Assembly (NCBI RefSeq): GCF_024380015.1
Contig: NZ_CP101508.1
Span: forward strand, 2,418,902-2,482,901
Reading direction: 5' to 3'
Origin: Photobacterium atrarenae
GTDB taxonomy: Bacteria; Pseudomonadota; Gammaproteobacteria; Enterobacterales; Vibrionaceae
DNA: 64,000 bases
In this document: piece by piece, positions 54,588 to 64,000 of the stretch
Layout of the letters: the number at the start of each line of letters is the position of its first letter
Numbering within the stretch: position 1 is the stretch's first letter
Notes under the pieces: generated by a model
Database searches by the model: none
What the model saw: only the letters and a program-made list of their open reading frames with translations
What the model was told of the DNA's origin: nothing
Program-made: the position numbers and the translations under genes

Positions 54588-55823
54588 TCATATATTGTAA
54601 AGATTATTTTGATGATAAAAGCGCTCAACTTTAAGTAGCATAAAACCGACGACCACATATACATAGTAGTTAAATGTTAGATAGTCACTTCTGAATAAGT
54701 TAGATAGAATAAACACTAGAAAATATAAAAAAGAATATTTATACTTTACAACTAAGCTAAAATACTTAAAGAATAATGAAAGTGTAAAAAACAAAATCAA
54801 AAAACCAAACTCAACTAAAACGTCGACAAAAACATTGTTAGTAGTTTCATAGATTAGATAACCATTAAACCAATCATTGAAGTATTTAATTGAAGAGGGT
54901 CCAAAACCAATAGAACAAGTTATTATTGAACAGTTATCGAAAAACATCTTTGGTGCTAAAATTAAGTCATGGGATCTAGCTGAAGAGCCAGATGATTCAG
55001 TATTAAATCTATCAAGTATGAACTGAAATATATAAAAATCTTTATTTAAATAAAATATAGAAAAGACAAGAAAAATAAATAGTATTAAAAATGCAAAAGT
55101 TCTCACTGAAAAACTTCGAAATAAATAAGTGAAAAAAACGATGAAAAAAGCAAAAATAAAACTCATAGAGAAGGTTAAAAAACCAAAAATTATAGAAGCT
55201 AATATAAGGCACAAATATATTGATTTCTTCCGCAAACTAGATGCATAAAAGAACAAAGATAAAACTAAAATTTGCAATAATGCCCTTGCCATATAACTAG
55301 GTTCATTAGCAATTCCTGTTAGCCTATGAGTTAGAGAATCTCTAATATTACTTTCTACACCATGAACAGTAGTTTTTCCAATTTCAGGAAAATAAAAACC
55401 AAATTTAAATGATAGCTGCTGCCATGCCAAAATTAAAAGATGTATAGATAAGAACAAAAGAAAAACTTTAATATAAAGCAGGCATTTATCTACACTTGTT
55501 AATCCAACTAATTTAAGAGCAACTGTAAAGTACAGAAAAAAAACAACCAACTTAACTATTCTTATAAGTAATTGATTATCTATATCATGAAAAAATAGAG
55601 CTCGATGTAAACTTGACAAGACAATTACACAAGCAATCGAAATAAATAAAACATAATAAGAGCTATTAACTTTAACACTATGGCCAGTAATTAAGATTGA
55701 TACTATTAGAAAGAATAGAGCCAAGACAAAAGTAACTTGAGATACTGCAAGATTAACATCAAAAATAGAAATTAAGGGTATAAATAGCAGAACAAAAATT
55801 TGACTATTAAATTTAACTTCCAT
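54588..55823 (-). CDS. wzy: O-antigen polymerase/ligase-type membrane protein (Wzy candidate)
   Basis: 411 residues with about ten to twelve membrane helices and one large periplasmic loop in the second half (about residues 265-320), with the short run RFNTESSGSSARSHD typical of the Wzy_C/WaaL group. In this locus with its own wzx it most likely polymerises the second repeat unit. The ATG at 55823 was chosen; GTG at 55832 is possible. Confidence 0.82.
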   Translation of the reverse strand: MEVKFNSQIFVLLFIPLISIFDVNLAVSQVTFVLALFFLIVSILITGHSVKVNSSYYVLFISIACVIVLSSLHRALFFHDIDNQLLIRIVKLVVFFLYFTVALKLVGLTSVDKCLLYIKVFLLFLSIHLLILAWQQLSFKFGFYFPEIGKTTVHGVESNIRDSLTHRLTGIANEPSYMARALLQILVLSLFFYASSLRKKSIYLCLILASIIFGFLTFSMSFIFAFFIVFFTYLFRSFSVRTFAFLILFIFLVFSIFYLNKDFYIFQFILDRFNTESSGSSARSHDLILAPKMFFDNCSIITCSIGFGPSSIKYFNDWFNGYLIYETTNNVFVDVLVEFGFLILFFTLSLFFKYFSLVVKYKYSFLYFLVFILSNLFRSDYLTFNYYVYVVVGFMLLKVERFYHQNNLYNI

Positions 55824-57540
55824 AGTTTTCACAATATAGACTATTAATAAAATCGAGATTTACTTCATTAAGCTGACCAGCTAAAGAGAGATCATTAATC
55901 TCTAGCTTTCCATGTAAAATACTTAAAACCCTAAAAATAGGCTGTTGATTTATCTCATAATATGAAAAATAACAATTTTCACCTCTAAATAAACCTTTTG
56001 CAGTATTATTAGATAAAGAAAACAATCCATTTAAAAGCGAGTTTTGTTCATTACTATCTACAGTTGGCTGAAAATGACTGAATGAACTTCTGTAAAGATT
56101 TCTCTTTTCTGGATGTGATGTATATACACTAACTCCAGGATCTTTCACGATGCAACTGCCATTAATCCATAACTCAACTGATAAAGCATCATTATGCATA
56201 TGCCCACATGATTGCCCACCTGTTCTAAAAGAAATATATGTATTCTCATTCTTCAAAACAAGTAATCCAAAGTTTGGATAATAATACTCATCAAAATGTT
56301 GAGAGCATAAATCAAAAGTGTATTTTTTCCTTGAAAAAGATGAAGGCTTTATATTTCGAAAGACATATTCACTATAGTCACTGTCAAGTTTATCTTTCTT
56401 GGAGAACATATATATGAATTCATTACTAAATGTCCCATACTTTAAATGATTAAAGACGAAATTATAATTAAATTTCAAATTTAACATGTCTTTTGATAAT
56501 TCAGGGGCAATATTCAAAAACCAACCGCTATCATTATCACCAATAAGTGGAACAGTGTTCGTAATATCGTTAGTTATATTCTTGATAAATTTAAAGCTTT
56601 TGATCAACTTGTTTTCAAATCTTTTTGTAAATCGCTTTTCATCAATAAAATACAAAGCCCAACAAATCATATCTAAACTATATCTATGATATGAAGTGCT
56701 GGATTCAAAGTTCGATCCATCATCATTAAATTGATAGTTAAACTCATTGAGTAGTTTACTTTTTAACTGTTTAAGTCTTTTATAATCCTGAAAAAAAACA
56801 GCTCCGATTATAGATGAGCACAAACAAGATAAATGGTGATTATTTCTTAAGCCAAAATTAAATTCATCATGAGCCGATAAGTATCTATAATGTTGATATA
56901 TAAATGGCAAAGAATCATCTAACAAAGAATGCTTGTTATTTTGTTTCAAAAGGCAGAATGTTGAAATTAAATTCACCATCCTAATGCCAACTTCCATTGG
57001 GCACTGCCAATGGATACCTGAGCCTATTTTATTTAATGAAGCAAACTGTTGAATTCTATTTGATATTATCTCAGGGTAAGATTCGTGGCCATCTGATTTA
57101 TAATCATAAAGTAAAGCTAGATAAACTAACTCTTTTAAACGAGCAACTTCCCAAGGAACTTTGATATCAGCCCCATCAACTAAATAGTCTTTTTGGGATA
57201 CACGCCCAGTATCAAATGCTTTATTGTTAAAAAAGTCATAATGATAATCTATTTCACCACCATTATTCACAACCGATTTTAACCCATAACCTAAAATAAA
57301 GCATTTACCATCAAGATAGTTATCAGCTATACACTTCAAATTAACATAATTAGTTGGACGTGGTAATTTTAATTCTTTAATTTCCCATTTTACATTATAA
57401 CTTCCTTTCTCAATGATCAAGTTAGAGTATTTGTAATAAAGATTAAATCCAGGTCTCACTATACGAAAAAATATTTTGTTGACTAGATTTTTAAAACCAA
57501 TTTTTCGATAAAGTGCAAGAATACTATTTAAGCGTTTCAA
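55813..57540 (-). CDS. Heparinase II/III-like protein
   Basis: 575 residues. An N-terminal helical toroid with LRNNHHLSCLCSSIIGAVFF and a C-terminal beta region with GHMHNDALSVELWINGSCI match the heparinase II/III and alginate-lyase-like family. No signal peptide is seen, so it may act in the cytosol or stay with the membrane complex. It starts at TTG (57540) with GAGG upstream and overlaps its neighbours on both sides. Its role in polysaccharide assembly is not established; editing or release of glycan is possible. Confidence 0.8.
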   Translation of the reverse strand: MKRLNSILALYRKIGFKNLVNKIFFRIVRPGFNLYYKYSNLIIEKGSYNVKWEIKELKLPRPTNYVNLKCIADNYLDGKCFILGYGLKSVVNNGGEIDYHYDFFNNKAFDTGRVSQKDYLVDGADIKVPWEVARLKELVYLALLYDYKSDGHESYPEIISNRIQQFASLNKIGSGIHWQCPMEVGIRMVNLISTFCLLKQNNKHSLLDDSLPFIYQHYRYLSAHDEFNFGLRNNHHLSCLCSSIIGAVFFQDYKRLKQLKSKLLNEFNYQFNDDGSNFESSTSYHRYSLDMICWALYFIDEKRFTKRFENKLIKSFKFIKNITNDITNTVPLIGDNDSGWFLNIAPELSKDMLNLKFNYNFVFNHLKYGTFSNEFIYMFSKKDKLDSDYSEYVFRNIKPSSFSRKKYTFDLCSQHFDEYYYPNFGLLVLKNENTYISFRTGGQSCGHMHNDALSVELWINGSCIVKDPGVSVYTSHPEKRNLYRSSFSHFQPTVDSNEQNSLLNGLFSLSNNTAKGLFRGENCYFSYYEINQQPIFRVLSILHGKLEINDLSLAGQLNEVNLDFINSLYCENYGS

Positions 57541-58660
57541 TCAAAGCCTCATAAAATAAATTCGCGTTATACTCTCTAGAATATTTATCAATATTTTCAT
57601 TTACTGAAACCGAAGGTACTTGTAATAGTTCGGGAAACTCTTCAGCAAAAAAGGATTCATGATTGACATCATTTATAATCCTATAGGCTTCATTATTTCT
57701 TCCACCCAACATTAATATTGGATTATGACTAAGAATGTAATCAAAAACAGTTGTGGTTGGTTCCCACTTTAATTTTGTTGATGTAATCAAAATTGAAAAA
57801 GAACATGTATTAATCTGTTTTAATAGCTCTTGTCTTCCTATAAAACCCTGAGGCTGATATTCAACATTCTCAAGAGACGATATATACTTTTCAAGATCTT
57901 TGGTTATTCTTCCCCAATGCTTTAAATTAATTGTTTTGTTCAATTTAACGAGATGTTTACTTAAAACACTTAGGTCGCTTCGTAAATCTAATGAATCTCT
58001 AAAAGAAGATATTGTGCCAACTAATGCAGCATTTAAAACATGTGATTGAAGACTGGAGCTATTATTAATCTTTTTAATTTCTTTCAAGTCATTAATCAAA
58101 AAACCATTGTGTACATTATACACTGGTAATCTCTCAGTCTGTTTTTTAAAATTAGCAATAAGGTGATTTTTACTATACTCACCGACACACACAATTGAAT
58201 TGACATATTTTAAGCTTCGAGAAAATAGGTTTCGATCAATTACATTTAATAATTTAACCAAGGGTTGGAATATTTTACTTCTAGATTCTCGATTCAACTC
58301 TTGCAATTGTAATTGATCTCTTAAATCTAATAATATTTTAGTCTTTCCTTTTAAGCTTAAAGAAAAAAAATAAAGGAGTGAAAATCGAGGCACAGAGAGA
58401 ACAATTAAATCATATTTTTTTGACAGCTCAATTAACTTCTTCTTATATTTGAAGAAATTGAGAATAAAACTTAATGTATTAGAGGTCTTAGCTTCATCTA
58501 AAGTCATAATACCGGATTCAAAAGAATCTTTTTCACCTGAAACCAATACTTCAACATCTAAATCTTTATCCTTCAAAGAATTTACCAAGTGAGTCGTTCT
58601 TTGAGATGATACTTTATTAGGATCATTATAAAAATTACAAACAAATAGAATTTTAGACAT
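57524..58660 (-). CDS. Glycosyltransferase, GT-B type
   Basis: 378 residues. N-terminal ILFVCNFYNDPNKVSSQRTTHL in the style of GT4 enzymes, and a C-terminal donor-like segment (FDYILSHNPILMLG). Conservation of the canonical E-x7-E motif is weak. Overlaps both flanking genes by 8-17 bases. Confidence 0.75.
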   Translation of the reverse strand: MSKILFVCNFYNDPNKVSSQRTTHLVNSLKDKDLDVEVLVSGEKDSFESGIMTLDEAKTSNTLSFILNFFKYKKKLIELSKKYDLIVLSVPRFSLLYFFSLSLKGKTKILLDLRDQLQLQELNRESRSKIFQPLVKLLNVIDRNLFSRSLKYVNSIVCVGEYSKNHLIANFKKQTERLPVYNVHNGFLINDLKEIKKINNSSSLQSHVLNAALVGTISSFRDSLDLRSDLSVLSKHLVKLNKTINLKHWGRITKDLEKYISSLENVEYQPQGFIGRQELLKQINTCSFSILITSTKLKWEPTTTVFDYILSHNPILMLGGRNNEAYRIINDVNHESFFAEEFPELLQVPSVSVNENIDKYSREYNANLFYEALIETLK

Positions 58661-59429
58661 GGTTATACCCTAAAAAAAGATTTTTTATAAAGTCAAATCT
58701 ACTTCCCTTATAATTCCAGCACTTTTTAATAAAAAAAGCAAAGATGAGCGGAATAGAAACTACAGGTCCATAGATAACTTTAAACATAGCTCCCCTAGAC
58801 ATTATGGAGTTTTTCTTATCACTCAAAGTACCATTTGACTCTCTGGGATGAGAAAATACGAATATATCAAAATGTTTGCCGGTTGCTTTGTTTTTCAAAA
58901 GTGAGGCTAAGAATATAGGTTCATCGCAAGCAGATAAGTAAACACCAGCCCCAAATCTTTCGTCAAACCTAATCGATTTGTTGATTGCAAATTCTCTCCT
59001 TAAGGAGATCTCTACAGTTCCATAGCGCAAAATAGACTTTAATGTGTGGAGTGTATTATCGCTTGGATATTGCTTCCTTGGTTCATTAAACTCATCACTT
59101 ATTTGATGTGTTGCAAAAATTAGTCTTCCATCGTTTTCATATTGATTAACTATTTTTTTAAATTTATCATTAATAAAGCTAACATCATCATCCATAAAAA
59201 AAACAACATCAGATGTTGCTTCACTTAAAGCAATATTTCTACTCTTTGCTACACCGATTGTATCTGTATAAACTATTTTGATATCATCACGGTTGATATC
59301 AAAGATATTATTACATGGTTTTTGAATAACAACAATATAGCTTAAATTTTCAGCTTTTGGTAAATTTTGATAATCTATATCAAAAGCACGTTCTGAATAT
59401 GTAGATATAAGAAATTGATAGGTAAGCAT
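58653..59429 (-). CDS. Glycosyltransferase, GT-A type
   Basis: 258 residues. The DxD-like motif in VVFFMDDDVSFIND and the preceding VAKSRNIALSEA are typical of GT2-like enzymes. A hydrophobic C-terminal segment (VSIPLIFAFFIKKCW) may anchor it to the membrane. Acceptor and donor unknown. Confidence 0.82.
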   Translation of the reverse strand: MLTYQFLISTYSERAFDIDYQNLPKAENLSYIVVIQKPCNNIFDINRDDIKIVYTDTIGVAKSRNIALSEATSDVVFFMDDDVSFINDKFKKIVNQYENDGRLIFATHQISDEFNEPRKQYPSDNTLHTLKSILRYGTVEISLRREFAINKSIRFDERFGAGVYLSACDEPIFLASLLKNKATGKHFDIFVFSHPRESNGTLSDKKNSIMSRGAMFKVIYGPVVSIPLIFAFFIKKCWNYKGSRFDFIKNLFLGYNHV

Positions 59430-59431
59430 AT

Positions 59432-60628
59432 TTAATTATAACTGTGTGAATTTATGTTTCTTTTAAACATCACTCTAACGACAAGACAAGTGATAACTGC
59501 AATTACATACTGAGATAGAATCAAACCAGGTATTGAATAATAAAGAGCTAATGAATATGACACAATTATGGTGATTGGAAAAATTATTAGATCCTTATTT
59601 AAGTTTACTTTTGTCAATCCTAAGGAATTAAAAGCAACAACTTTAATGATGTAATAAGATGAAAACAACCAAGGCCCAATCATAAATATAATATATTTAA
59701 AAGAATCTTTATAATTAATTAAAAACACCGGCGTATATTTGTATAGAAAATAAAATATTGATCCTGACACTAATGCTATTAAAGTAAAGCCAAAATAAAC
59801 TTTTTTCTGCAACGAGTTTACTTTTGATATAAAGTCATCTTTATTTTTTGATTCCCTTGTCAATATTGGACTAATAAACTGCTGAATTACATTTCTTAAT
59901 ATTTGAAAAACAATCAACAAAATAGCTGAAAACGAATAAAGTCCTAACTTTTCACCATCAACATCCGTAATATTTAGTATGTAAATTCCAATATTGACAG
60001 TAACTACATTTATTATTGTACTTACAAAAGCATACTTAGCTACAGGATATGCTTTTTTTACACAATGAGTACTGATATATTTTATTTGTAAGTTTATCTT
60101 ATTTTTAATAAAAAGATAGAATAATCCAAGATAAGATAAAGCTACATTTGAAAGAATAAAGCCATTCAACCCATAAAACTTTGTCGATATAATGACAGTA
60201 AAGAATGATAATATTTTTATAATTGCTTGATTTAGAGCAAGCTCTTTATATCTGTCTTGTAATTGATATATATATATATATATACTTACCAATGCTGTTG
60301 ACGGTATCAATAGCAAGTATAGCCGATTATTCTTAAATAAAAAAAGAGATATCAGAGTTAAAACAACTGACGAGAACAGTATTGTGTAAAAATATGTTGT
60401 TTCTATCTTATCTCTTTCTTTGTTTAATGATATTGGATAAAACCTTAAAAAAGCAGTATTTAACCCTAGAATTGAAATCGTTGTTATAACTTCAGATATT
60501 GATTGAATTGTTTTTAAGCTTCCAAGCTCCTGTGGTGTAAGAATTGTAGCTACAGCTAATAAAGTTCCGAATGATAAAAACTTGACAACAATATTAACCG
60601 AAAAGAAATAAAGAAACTTTTTAAACAT
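59432..60628 (-). CDS. wzx: Flippase Wzx of the second locus
   Basis: 398 residues with about 12 membrane helices; N-terminus [29 protein letters not shown] split in two stretches matches the PST flippase family. A 19-base AT-dinucleotide tract lies inside the coding sequence (60265-60283, protein SIYIYIYQL). Overlaps the acetyltransferase gene by 8 bases. Confidence 0.88.
   Translation of the reverse strand: MFKKFLYFFSVNIVVKFLSFGTLLAVATILTPQELGSLKTIQSISEVITTISILGLNTAFLRFYPISLNKERDKIETTYFYTILFSSVVLTLISLFLFKNNRLYLLLIPSTALVSIYIYIYQLQDRYKELALNQAIIKILSFFTVIISTKFYGLNGFILSNVALSYLGLFYLFIKNKINLQIKYISTHCVKKAYPVAKYAFVSTIINVVTVNIGIYILNITDVDGEKLGLYSFSAILLIVFQILRNVIQQFISPILTRESKNKDDFISKVNSLQKKVYFGFTLIALVSGSIFYFLYKYTPVFLINYKDSFKYIIFMIGPWLFSSYYIIKVVAFNSLGLTKVNLNKDLIIFPITIIVSYSLALYYSIPGLILSQYVIAVITCLVVRVMFKRNINSHSYN
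60265..60283. repeat. AT-dinucleotide tract inside wzx (second locus)
   Basis: Nine AT units plus one A, in frame as alternating Ile and Tyr codons near residue 120. Gain or loss of one unit would shift the frame. Confidence 0.85.
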
Positions 60629-61055
60629 TTTGCTTTATAACTCTAGCAGGAATTCCAGCAACTACAGTGTTTTCTTCAATATCTGAAATGACAACGGAAT
60701 TTGCCCCAATCGTTACATTATTTCCTATATTTATTCCACCTAGCACTACAGCTCCAGCTCCAATATAAACATTATCACCAATAACAGGTAAATAATTTAT
60801 TCCAGGCTCTCTTTTTTGGTTCACATTTTTCATACCAATTGTTACATTTTGAGCTATTGTAACATTCTTTCCAATTATTGCTTTAGGGTGAATAACAACT
60901 CCTATGCCCCCATAGCCAAACTTCACTCCTTCTCCTATCCTCGTTTCCATTTTTATAGACATGCTATAAACAATTCTAATATATCGCTCACAAAGAGATT
61001 GAATAAATTTATAATTTCTTTTATAAGCCCATTTTCCTAATTTGAAAACTCGCAT
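60621..61055 (-). CDS. Left-handed beta-helix acetyltransferase (serine O-acetyltransferase-like)
   Basis: 144 residues. Hexapeptide repeats run through the C-terminal two-thirds ([49 protein letters not shown]). Probably O-acetylates a sugar of the repeat unit or a sugar precursor. The donor would be acetyl-CoA. Confidence 0.9.
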   Translation of the reverse strand: MRVFKLGKWAYKRNYKFIQSLCERYIRIVYSMSIKMETRIGEGVKFGYGGIGVVIHPKAIIGKNVTIAQNVTIGMKNVNQKREPGINYLPVIGDNVYIGAGAVVLGGINIGNNVTIGANSVVISDIEENTVVAGIPARVIKQNV

Positions 61056-61098
61056 AAATTAGCCCTCAAAAGCTGCTAATTAATTAGCAGCTTAATTA

Positions 61099-62454
61099 TT
61101 ACATAAACTGATTTATATCTAAAAATTGATCAAGATATGTCATCTTACCACTCTTAGACAAGTTTATGTTCTCAACTTCAATTAAATTTAAATCGTAACC
61201 ATTACCAAGCGCAAACTCTAGGCGTTGACGAATACTGCTAATATCTGTCTCTAAGTTTTCTTTTCTTAAATATAAAAAATCAACTACCCCAATTTCTTTT
61301 TGTTGAAAGCGAAACTGCTTTATTGTTTCAAATGTATCATCATGTATTGATGAAAAGTATGTTATCGGCATTATACTTTTACTCTTGCTTACAACATACT
61401 CTTGCATTCTTCCTTCAATAGAACTTAGCAGCTGATATTTTTTATCACAAAACTTACATTCTGAATCGCCTAGTACTGCCATGTCACCGGTTTTATAACG
61501 AATGAATGGTGTCTGAAAATTCCAAAAGCTTGTACCAACAATTTCGCCACGCTGACCTTTACTTACAGGCTCGCCATAAGAATCAACTAACTCGGTATAG
61601 CCATATTGTGGATACATATGATATGCATCATTATGAGAGCAATTTCCTCCGAAGGCCACTTTCTCTGTATTTCCATAACAGAAAGAGAGTGGCTCGTGAA
61701 ATATTTTCTTTATTGCTGAAAGTTGAAATTCATATATCGGCTCTGAACCAAAACATATTACATCAAATATATGCTTCGGTCTGTTTATACCATTCTCTAT
61801 CATTATTTTACACATTAGATAAAGCGACGAAGGGTAAACATGAAAAATTGGAGTTTTGTATTTATCAATCGCATTGATAAATTCGAAAACTAATTCTGCC
61901 GAAATTTCTCTGCTACTTAATCTAAGACCAAAAAAAGGATCTTTTTGAATGCTATTCTTTTGAATACCTCCTCTTAGAAAAGTACGCTTCGTTTTTCTAC
62001 TCATCTTTGAATAGAAATGGGACCAAAGATCATCAACAAATGCAGTATCCTGAGCCCTTATTTTCTTTGTTTGATAAAATTGGAACTGCTTACCTGTTGA
62101 ACCACTGGTAGATACTACATATGGTTTGTTTGAATTTTTTATACTAAATAATTCAATATTATCTCTGATAACTTCTTTAGAGATAAATGGTATTCTTACT
62201 ACATCAGATAAGCTCTTAAAATCGCTTGGATTAAAATTATTATCTGACCAATACTCTCTATAACCCTTTGACTCTTTCCATGTATAATCAATTAGCTCTT
62301 TCATTCTATTAAATTGAAAATCAACCATCTGCTCTTTAGTAAAATGGTTTGAGTCATTTATGACTTTTCTAACTTTCAAATAATCTTTCTGGTACGGCCA
62401 AAAGTCTTCAGGTAAAGTATCTAATACAAAACCCTTTAGTTTGTCTTTGAACAT
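61099..62454 (-). CDS. PaaK/CapK-like adenylate-forming protein
   Basis: 451 residues. Related to phenylacetate-CoA ligases: STSGSTGKQFQFYQ is the P-loop-like phosphate motif, YGNTEKVAF the adenine segment, and RYKTGDMAVLG the TGD motif. A CKFCDKKY cysteine pair resembles a metal site. Such genes (CapK) are common in capsule loci; substrates are unknown. It could activate an acid for attachment to a sugar; that is inference. Confidence 0.85.
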   Translation of the reverse strand: MFKDKLKGFVLDTLPEDFWPYQKDYLKVRKVINDSNHFTKEQMVDFQFNRMKELIDYTWKESKGYREYWSDNNFNPSDFKSLSDVVRIPFISKEVIRDNIELFSIKNSNKPYVVSTSGSTGKQFQFYQTKKIRAQDTAFVDDLWSHFYSKMSRKTKRTFLRGGIQKNSIQKDPFFGLRLSSREISAELVFEFINAIDKYKTPIFHVYPSSLYLMCKIMIENGINRPKHIFDVICFGSEPIYEFQLSAIKKIFHEPLSFCYGNTEKVAFGGNCSHNDAYHMYPQYGYTELVDSYGEPVSKGQRGEIVGTSFWNFQTPFIRYKTGDMAVLGDSECKFCDKKYQLLSSIEGRMQEYVVSKSKSIMPITYFSSIHDDTFETIKQFRFQQKEIGVVDFLYLRKENLETDISSIRQRLEFALGNGYDLNLIEVENINLSKSGKMTYLDQFLDINQFM

Positions 62455-62487
62455 TTTTGCTCCAAAAATACAATTTTGACTTCGTAT

Positions 62488-63750
62488 TTACCATATGCCT
62501 TTTGTATCAATTACAAATTGATCTTGAATTTTTATCTTTTTAAACTGTTGATGTTCTACTAATAATACATGGATATCTGTTTTTGAAAGTGATTCGTCAA
62601 TAGTAACAAGCCGAATATTATCAACATCAATTGAGTCAACATTAGGTTCAATTGCCGTAACTTCACCTGCATGTTCATTTGCAATAATCTTTGCTATTTC
62701 CAAGGCAGGACTTTCACGAAGATCATCAATATCAGCTTTAAATGCCAAACCATAACAAGTAATAGTAATATCTTTAATTGTTTTAGTTGGATTTAAATTT
62801 AAAAATTCAGCTACTGCAATTTTTACTTTATCAACAACCCAGCTTGGTTTGCTATCATTAACATTACGTGCTGTATGTATTAGCTTAGCTTTATCTGGTG
62901 TTTTGGAAACTATAAACCATGGGTCAACGGCAATACAATGCCCTCCAACACCAGGTCCCGGCTGTAAAATATTCACTCGTGGGTGCCTATTTGCTAAAGA
63001 AATTAGCTCCCATACACTAATATCTAAATCATCACAGATAATAGATAACTCGTTAGCAAATGCAATCTGAACATCTCTTGAGGCGTTTTCTGTCAGCTTT
63101 GCCATTTCAGCGGTACGTGCGTTGGTAACAACACATTCGCCCATAACAAAAGTCTTATATAACTCTACTGAACGTTCTGAACAGCGCTTGCTTATTCCAC
63201 CAATTACTCGGTCATTTTGTACCAACTCTGTTACCACCTTACCTGGAAGCACTCGCTCAGGGCAGTGCGCAACGTTAACGTCTGCAACTTCACCAACCTG
63301 CTGAGGAAAAGTTAGGTCTTCGCGATATTTCGCCAGCCATTCTGCCATCTGTTCTGTTGCGCCAACTGGTGAGGTAGATTCAAGGATAACCAAATCGCCT
63401 TTTTTTAGTACAGGCGCAATCGCTTCTGCTGCTGCATGAATGTAGCTTAAATCAGGCTCAGGTACTTCACCCTCTTTGCAAGGTTTAAAAGGCGTTGGTA
63501 CAGCAATCAAAAATGCGTCTGCAGGCTCCGGTGTAGTGACTGCTTTTAGGTAACCTTGCTGTACAGCAGCACTTACCAGCATATCAAGATCTGGTTCTAC
63601 GATATGAATTTTCCCTTGGTTAATGGTATCCACAGCATGCTGGCTAACATCCACACCAATCACTTTCTTCTTGCGAGATGCAAACATGGCGGCTGTCGGT
63701 AAGCCAATATAACCCAAGCCAATTACTGATACCGTTTCATATGACATCAT
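62488..63750 (-). CDS. wecC: UDP-N-acetyl-D-mannosamine dehydrogenase WecC
   Basis: 420 residues. NAD motif VIGLGYIGLPTAAMFA, STSPVGATEQ, and the catalytic Cys in GPGVGGHCIAVDPWF. It oxidises UDP-ManNAc to UDP-ManNAcA. Together with the adjacent wecB it predicts ManNAcA in the second polysaccharide. Either of two adjacent ATG codons could start (63750, 63747). Confidence 0.95.
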   Translation of the reverse strand: MMSYETVSVIGLGYIGLPTAAMFASRKKKVIGVDVSQHAVDTINQGKIHIVEPDLDMLVSAAVQQGYLKAVTTPEPADAFLIAVPTPFKPCKEGEVPEPDLSYIHAAAEAIAPVLKKGDLVILESTSPVGATEQMAEWLAKYREDLTFPQQVGEVADVNVAHCPERVLPGKVVTELVQNDRVIGGISKRCSERSVELYKTFVMGECVVTNARTAEMAKLTENASRDVQIAFANELSIICDDLDISVWELISLANRHPRVNILQPGPGVGGHCIAVDPWFIVSKTPDKAKLIHTARNVNDSKPSWVVDKVKIAVAEFLNLNPTKTIKDITITCYGLAFKADIDDLRESPALEIAKIIANEHAGEVTAIEPNVDSIDVDNIRLVTIDESLSKTDIHVLLVEHQQFKKIKIQDQFVIDTKGIW

Positions 63751-63775
63751 TATTTCCCTAATTTTTATTTAATAT

Positions 63776-64000
63776 TTATTTTGATAATTCGTTCAAAATT
63801 CGCTCACATGCATTACCGTCACCATAAGGGTTATGGGCATAACTCATGGCTTGATAGGATGCTTCGTCGGTAAGCAGTGTATTTAAGTTACTTACGATCT
63901 TTTCAACATCGGTACCTACTAGTTTCACAGTACCTGCCGCAACCGCTTCAGGTCGCTCTGTGGTATCACGCATCACCAGTACCGGCTTTCCTAATGAGGG
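63776..64000 (-). CDS. wecB: UDP-N-acetylglucosamine 2-epimerase WecB (C-terminal part)
   Basis: The last 75 codons only, open to the right edge. Contains the end of the family's UDP-binding region ([19 protein letters not shown]) and the C-terminal ACERIL helix. It converts UDP-GlcNAc to UDP-ManNAc, the substrate of WecC. The gene continues beyond the window. Confidence 0.92.
   Translation of the reverse strand, partial: PSLGKPVLVMRDTTERPEAVAAGTVKLVGTDVEKIVSNLNTLLTDEASYQAMSYAHNPYGDGNACERILNELSK

Overview
The window looks like a chromosomal segment of a marine gammaproteobacterium of the family Vibrionaceae (Vibrio, Photobacterium or Grimontia type). The basis is gene order and protein resemblance: an accD-folC-dedD-cvpA-purF block next to truA, a very large acidic FimV/HubP, asd-pdxB, and fabB divergent from mnmC. 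No 16S gene is present, so genus is not fixed. Housekeeping DNA is moderately GC-rich. The polysaccharide genes from about 40 kb onward are visibly AT-rich, as is usual for transferred surface-antigen loci.

Layout. (1) 1-1744, minus: an operon of acyl carrier protein, ATP-grasp ligase and the start of a third gene cut by the window edge, lying on the 3' side of tRNA-Arg(UCU). (2) 2.0-10.1 kb: folD, galU, rfaH, a POT peptide transporter, an RssB-like response regulator, a LysR regulator and a YohC-type membrane protein. (3) 10.2-27.3 kb: purF-cvpA-dedD-folC-accD with a PurR box and several intercistronic hairpins, truA, fimV/hubP with near-perfect 201-bp repeats, asd-pdxB, fabB with a long 3' UTR, and mnmC. 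(4) 27.4-32.6 kb: a GfcA/YjbE-like lipoprotein, ugd, a beta-CASP metallo-hydrolase, a first wecA and a 55-codon small gene. (5) 32.9-48.5 kb, minus: one long O-antigen-type operon that starts with a promoter, a perfect 12-base ops element and wzz, and ends with a WbpM-like dehydratase and a terminator. It carries wzy, wzx, three glycosyltransferases, the complete fnlA-fnlB-fnlC pathway for UDP-L-FucNAc, wbuB, and an initiation module (WbpV-like reductase and a small sugar-phosphate transferase). (6) 48.5-49.7 kb: a decayed stretch with an internally deleted IS66 element that still has both ends. (7) 49.8-64 kb, minus: a second polysaccharide locus with wecB (partial), wecC, a PaaK/CapK-like enzyme, an acetyltransferase, wzx, glycosyltransferases, a heparinase II/III-like protein, a wzy/ligase-type protein, a degenerate ugd, a second galU, a second wecA and a lone wzb.

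How the parts work together. GalU and Ugd supply UDP-glucose and UDP-glucuronate. WecA or the small monotopic transferase starts glycans on undecaprenyl phosphate. The two Wzx/Wzy sets export and polymerise two different repeat units, one containing L-FucNAc and the other probably containing ManNAcA. RfaH, encoded in the same window, very likely controls the first operon through the ops site. The two loci share duplicated galU, ugd and wecA. One ugd copy has decayed by point lesions plus expansion of an 8-bp tandem repeat, which fits relaxed selection on a redundant gene.

All family calls come from reading the sequence by eye. No database search was run.
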